A stretch of DNA of 9,016 bases from Brevibacillus_F sp035644815 (GTDB taxonomy: Bacteria; Bacillota; Bacilli; Brevibacillales; Brevibacillaceae): NCBI GenBank assembly GCA_035644815.1, contig DASQNU010000006.1:1-9016 (forward strand), read 5' to 3'. Made by a program: the position numbers and the translations under genes. Shown here one piece after another: positions 6,274 to 9,016 of the stretch. The notes beneath the pieces are model-generated. The model saw nothing but the letters and a program-made list of their open reading frames with translations. It had not been told where the DNA came from and did no database searches. Positions within the stretch are counted from its first letter, which is position 1. Each line of letters begins with the position of its first letter.

Positions 6274-8157
6274 CTACAGGCGGTACTTTTGCAGTTTTCT
6301 GTAAAACGTACTTCTGGGAATGCCCAAAAGATTCGCTGCTGCGGAAGCGCTTCCATTTGTTTTCTGCAAAGCCTGAATAATGGATTGTTTCTCTATTTCC
6401 TCCCGATACGTCAGTGCCTCAGCGCGAACCGTCCCGCGCTCTTTGGGCTGGCCATTCCCTGCTACGGTGTTGGATGCATTGTCCCTTGAGCCGGATTGCA
6501 ACAGCTCTTGTAGCAACATCGGTATTTCCTCATCGTCGGTGATGCTAATTCGCTCTAACGTGTTGAACAGCTCTCTGATATTTCCTGGCCAGTCATAGTC
6601 CATAAGCTGCTGCATGATATGGGGGAGTATCGGCACATCCAAGTTGTTCTTCAGGCAGTAATAGCGAATGAGAGATGGGATATCTTCTTTTCGTTCACGC
6701 AAAGGCGGCACATACAGCGGGAAAACGTGCAAACGGTAATACAAGTCCTCACGAAACTTGCCTTCCTTGACCAGCTGGGTAATATCCCGGTGTGTGGCGG
6801 TGATGATTCGGATGTTGACAGCTATTTCAGAGGTACCGCCTATTGGCGTTACTTTCCTCTCCTGCAGCACACGCAGCAAAGCAACCTGCATCTGATAGGG
6901 AATCTCACCGATCTCATCGAGAAACAAGGTCCCTCCATTCGCTTGTTCCAGCTTTCCTTTATGACCGTGACGCCGCGATCCCGTAAATGCGCCGTCCGCA
7001 TAGCCAAACAGCTCGCTTTCGATCAGATCCTTGGGGATCGCTCCGCAATTCACCGCGACAAAAGGCCCTGCTTTATACGGACTATTCTCATGGATGGCCC
7101 GCGCGACAAGCTCCTTTCCCGTGCCGCTTTCACCTCGGATGAAAACGTTCACGCTGCTGCGGGAAGTCCGTTCAATCTGCTGCAGAACTTGCTGGAAGGA
7201 TCGGCTTGTCCCCGCTTCTCCCTGGAACCGTATGGGCTCGGCAGTGAAGGACATCATCAACGGGGTTCGGGACGCAGCGGCAGGCTCTGTCAATTTGATG
7301 CAATATCCGATCAATCCCCCGTGCTGTTTCGAATAAATGGGGGTTCTCCTTCGTTCCACATACCCATATTCACCTAGGAAACCCCGATATTCGGATTTGC
7401 CGTTCCAGTGCGAAGCCTTTTGGCGTACTGCCTTGTTGGCAAAAATGATTTGCTGCTTTTGGTTCAAGATCACGATCGGTTGATTGGTTTCCGCGAGTTC
7501 CCACGTACAGCGAATCAGCTCCAGCTCATCCTGCTCACGCCTTCTGCACCACTCCTGCTCAACGGTATAAGCAATTGAAGAGACGATCGCGAGCATATTC
7601 GGATGACTGCGCTCTACAGGACTGGAGATATCGAGAATCCCCACCAATTGCCCATCTTCATCGTGGATCGGAGAGGCCGAGCAGCTCCAATTATGTGAAG
7701 CTACCGAGTAATGCTCTGTGCCGATAATCATGATGGGTTCTCTTGCATGGAGGGCAGTACCGATGGCATTTGTCCCTACCTCGTCCTCCGTCCAGCGAAC
7801 CCCTTGTACAAAATTGATGTCCCTAGCATATTGCAAGATGGGTTTTTGCCCTTTCATGGAGAGCACGTACCCATCCGGATCAATCAGAATGGCGAGCATG
7901 CCCGTGTCTTCAATGAATTTGGTCAGCTTCTCTACGTGGGGCAAGGTAAAATCCAGCAACTGCTGGTGCTTTTGCTTTTGGCGCTCAAAAGACTCTCCTT
8001 TCAAGATTTCCCGCCCTGTTCCCGAATAAGGATTGACAAACTGATTTTTGCATCGAAACCACGATTCAGATACCCGCTTATTGATGCGTGCAGAGTCGAT
8101 TACACCGTCTTGAACAAAACGTTTCCATATTTTTGGAGAAAGCGTTTCGTTAAACAA
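6274..8157 (-). CDS. acoR: AcoR, sigma-54-dependent transcriptional activator of the acetoin operon
   Basis: Enhancer-binding protein of the AcoR/NtrC class, 627 residues. N-terminal region WKRFVQDG...RVSESWFRC typical of AcoR; GAF sensor domain (about 75-205, with EVGTNAIGTALHAREPIMI and HNWSCSASPI) expected to bind the inducer, acetoin; a PAS-like segment (about 215-290, NQPIVILNQKQQIIFAN); the AAA+ domain (about 310-540) with Walker A GESGTGKE (342-349), the sigma-54 contact loop GAFTGS (389-394), Walker B GGTLFLDE (408-415), REDLYYRL (469-476) and GNIREL (525-530); and a C-terminal Fis-type helix-turn-helix (about 603-625, ASAAANLLGIPRSTFYRKL). All ATPase and sigma-54 contact residues are present. 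The start is a TTG at 8157 after a poor GGGGGTGG site; no in-frame ATG lies nearby, so expression is probably low. It sits upstream of acoA, unlike B. subtilis, where acoR follows acoL. Confidence 0.94.
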   Translation of the reverse strand: MFNETLSPKIWKRFVQDGVIDSARINKRVSESWFRCKNQFVNPYSGTGREILKGESFERQKQKHQQLLDFTLPHVEKLTKFIEDTGMLAILIDPDGYVLSMKGQKPILQYARDINFVQGVRWTEDEVGTNAIGTALHAREPIMIIGTEHYSVASHNWSCSASPIHDEDGQLVGILDISSPVERSHPNMLAIVSSIAYTVEQEWCRRREQDELELIRCTWELAETNQPIVILNQKQQIIFANKAVRQKASHWNGKSEYRGFLGEYGYVERRRTPIYSKQHGGLIGYCIKLTEPAAASRTPLMMSFTAEPIRFQGEAGTSRSFQQVLQQIERTSRSSVNVFIRGESGTGKELVARAIHENSPYKAGPFVAVNCGAIPKDLIESELFGYADGAFTGSRRHGHKGKLEQANGGTLFLDEIGEIPYQMQVALLRVLQERKVTPIGGTSEIAVNIRIITATHRDITQLVKEGKFREDLYYRLHVFPLYVPPLRERKEDIPSLIRYYCLKNNLDVPILPHIMQQLMDYDWPGNIRELFNTLERISITDDEEIPMLLQELLQSGSRDNASNTVAGNGQPKERGTVRAEALTYREEIEKQSIIQALQKTNGSASAAANLLGIPRSTFYRKLQKYRL

Positions 8158-8201
8158 GGAGCCACCCCCGTCACTTTTCTCATGAATAAGGGAATATCTT
8201 T

Positions 8202-8230
8202 AGCTTACCTTTTTCTGTTCGGTTTCTCAA
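8202..8230 (-). promoter_or_regulatory. Candidate vegetative (sigma-A) promoter for acoR
   Basis: TTGAGA (8230-8225) and TAAGCT (8207-8202) are spaced 17 bases apart. The -35 box matches 5 of 6, and the -10 box matches only the three most conserved positions. It would start a transcript near 8195, about 38 bases before the acoR TTG. Weak evidence. Confidence 0.3.
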
Positions 8231-8236
8231 TATTTT

Positions 8237-8294
8237 GAAAACGAGATAGACGGGCCCGATATGGGCACCTCCTCCGCATAGAGGCGTTCTCGTT
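8237..8294 (-). terminator. Possible folded terminator after the SRAP gene
   Basis: AACGAGA (from 8294, overlapping the stop codon) can pair with TCTCGTT (from 8246), followed by TTC. The 41 bases between can form two smaller hairpins (CCTC/GAGG and GCCC/GGGC), so the fold is a branched stem rather than a simple hairpin. The U-run is short (TTTTC), so termination is uncertain. Confidence 0.35.
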
Positions 8295-8979
8295 ACCAAG
8301 CCTCTACCGAAACTTCCTCGATACACGCCGGCACATCATTTTTGGCATAGCCCACGATGGTGGAAACCGGATAAGCCTTCATCTCCCCCGCCTCATAAGG
8401 GACCAGCAACGAGAGCAAAAGATCCGCATCATAGTGCTCTCTGTCCAGCCAGAGATGCTCATCCTCCGGTTTTAAAATCACCGGCATTCGGTCGTGAATG
8501 TCCGCGACGATTTCATTGGGCCGTGTCGTGATGATCGTGCAGGTAGCCAGCTTCTTTCCGTCCGGCTGCTCCCACATATCATACAATCCGGCAAACGAGA
8601 ACAGCTCCCCTGACTTCATCATGATGCGCATGGGCAGCTTTCCTTTACCAGATTCGGTCTGCTTCCACTCGTAAAAACCATCTGCCGGGATGATGCAGCG
8701 CTTCCTGACCACGAGATTGCGAAACGCAGGCTTGTCCATCAGCGTCTCAGCACGGGCGTTGATCATCTTGTACCCGATTTTCTCATCCTGCGCCCAGGAT
8801 GGTACCAGCCCCCAGCGCAACTGGCCGATACGCCGCTGCCCCTGGTGCTCGATGATCGCCGGAATCAATTGCCCCGGTGCCGCATTGTAACGGGGTTCGT
8901 AGGCAAACGGAATCTCGTCCAATATATATCGTTCCATCACTTTGGCCGGGTCTGCAATGATGGTAAACCTTCCGCACAT
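8293..8979 (-). CDS. SRAP / HMCES family abasic-site protein (YedK-type)
   Basis: Cytosolic DNA-repair protein of the SRAP family. E. coli YedK and human HMCES form a stable thiazolidine link between Cys2 and abasic sites in single-stranded DNA. 228 residues, the normal length. Seen: MCGRFT with Cys2 after the start Met; YNAAPGQ (Asn32); RWGLVPSW (55-62); INARAET (73-79) with the DNA-binding Arg76; GFYEWK (Glu104); and IHDRMPVIL (His162). These are the known active-site Cys, Asn, Glu and His. ATG 8979 is chosen because Cys2 must become N-terminal and GGGAGGA lies 6 bases upstream; earlier in-frame starts to 9009 would bury the cysteine. No functional link to the acetoin genes is visible; it appears to be a chance neighbour on the same strand. 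Confidence 0.93.
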   Translation of the reverse strand: MCGRFTIIADPAKVMERYILDEIPFAYEPRYNAAPGQLIPAIIEHQGQRRIGQLRWGLVPSWAQDEKIGYKMINARAETLMDKPAFRNLVVRKRCIIPADGFYEWKQTESGKGKLPMRIMMKSGELFSFAGLYDMWEQPDGKKLATCTIITTRPNEIVADIHDRMPVILKPEDEHLWLDREHYDADLLLSLLVPYEAGEMKAYPVSTIVGYAKNDVPACIEEVSVEAW

Positions 8980-8985
8980 AAGCAT

Positions 8986-8992
8986 TCCTCCC
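8986..8992 (-). promoter_or_regulatory. Ribosome binding site deciding the SRAP gene start
   Basis: GGGAGGA lies 6 bases before ATG 8979. A nearer ATG at 8985 is only one base away from the site and cannot be used well, so the Cys2 start is supported. Confidence 0.75.
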
Positions 8993-9016
8993 AGCTTTAT
9001 CCTGCCCAAAAGCGCA

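Noticed and set aside
6252..6356. A longer N-terminus (35 extra residues) for the LipL-like protein reaching into acoR
   Set aside because: The extra stretch has no family similarity, overlaps the acoR helix-turn-helix coding region by over 80 bases, and the good ribosome site lies right before the inner ATG.
6619..7377. A 252-codon plus-strand open frame inside acoR
   Set aside because: It lies opposite the conserved AAA+ region of acoR, matches no family I know, and has no ribosome site. It is an antisense shadow.
8100..8183. A possible 27-residue minus-strand leader ORF before and into acoR (begins MRKVTGVAPCL)
   Set aside because: Its ATG has no ribosome site and the ORF overlaps the acoR N-terminal coding region in another frame for most of its length. 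Unlike the acoA leader, nothing supports translation.
1..9016. CRISPR arrays, tRNA or rRNA genes, insertion sequences, phage genes
   Set aside because: I saw no regularly spaced repeats, no RNA gene signatures, no transposase motifs and no terminal inverted repeats. The window is dense with metabolic and regulatory genes on one strand.

Overview
This window holds an acetoin / 2,3-butanediol breakdown locus. Every gene is on the minus strand, so transcription runs from high to low coordinates. The proteins closely resemble Bacillus subtilis AcoA, AcoB, AcoC, AcoL and AcoR. With the moderate base composition, the strong AGGAGG-type ribosome sites and a LipL-type lipoyl assembly enzyme, this points to a Bacillota (Bacillales) genome. 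Brevibacillus or a relative in the Paenibacillaceae is my best guess, from memory of the family and not from a search.

Layout in order of transcription: a SRAP/HMCES (YedK-type) gene (8979-8293), unrelated to acetoin; a 135-base gap with a possible folded terminator and a candidate promoter; acoR, a sigma-54 enhancer-binding activator (8157-6274); a LipL-type octanoyl/lipoyl amidotransferase gene 22 bases downstream (6251-5427); a clear rho-independent terminator (5419-5383). Next comes a control region of about 230 bases with a cluster of TCTCAT half-sites (5331-5370), a perfect -24/-12 sigma-54 promoter (5259-5244) and an 18-codon leader ORF (5208-5152) that overlaps the acoA start. The structural operon follows: acoA (E1 alpha), acoB (E1 beta), a stem-loop, acoC (E2), acoL (E3), and the first 117 codons of a zinc-dependent 2,3-butanediol dehydrogenase gene that runs off the left edge.

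How the genes work together: the dehydrogenase oxidises 2,3-butanediol to acetoin. AcoAB cleaves acetoin with thiamine diphosphate. AcoC carries the acetyl group on a lipoyl arm and passes it to CoA, and AcoL reoxidises the arm with NAD+. AcoR probably senses acetoin through its GAF domain and drives the sigma-54 promoter. The LipL-like enzyme could load the lipoyl (octanoyl) group onto AcoC, so the cluster may bring its own cofactor-attachment step.

The pathway itself is well known. The parts I would look at again are the LipL-type gene placed between regulator and operon, the short leader ORF coupled to acoA, the half-site cluster, and the hairpin between the E1 beta and E2 genes. Several genes have longer in-frame openings than their true starts; I set starts from ribosome sites and family N-termini. 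There is no gene-free stretch over 300 bases; the longest gap (5156-5426) is the control region described above.
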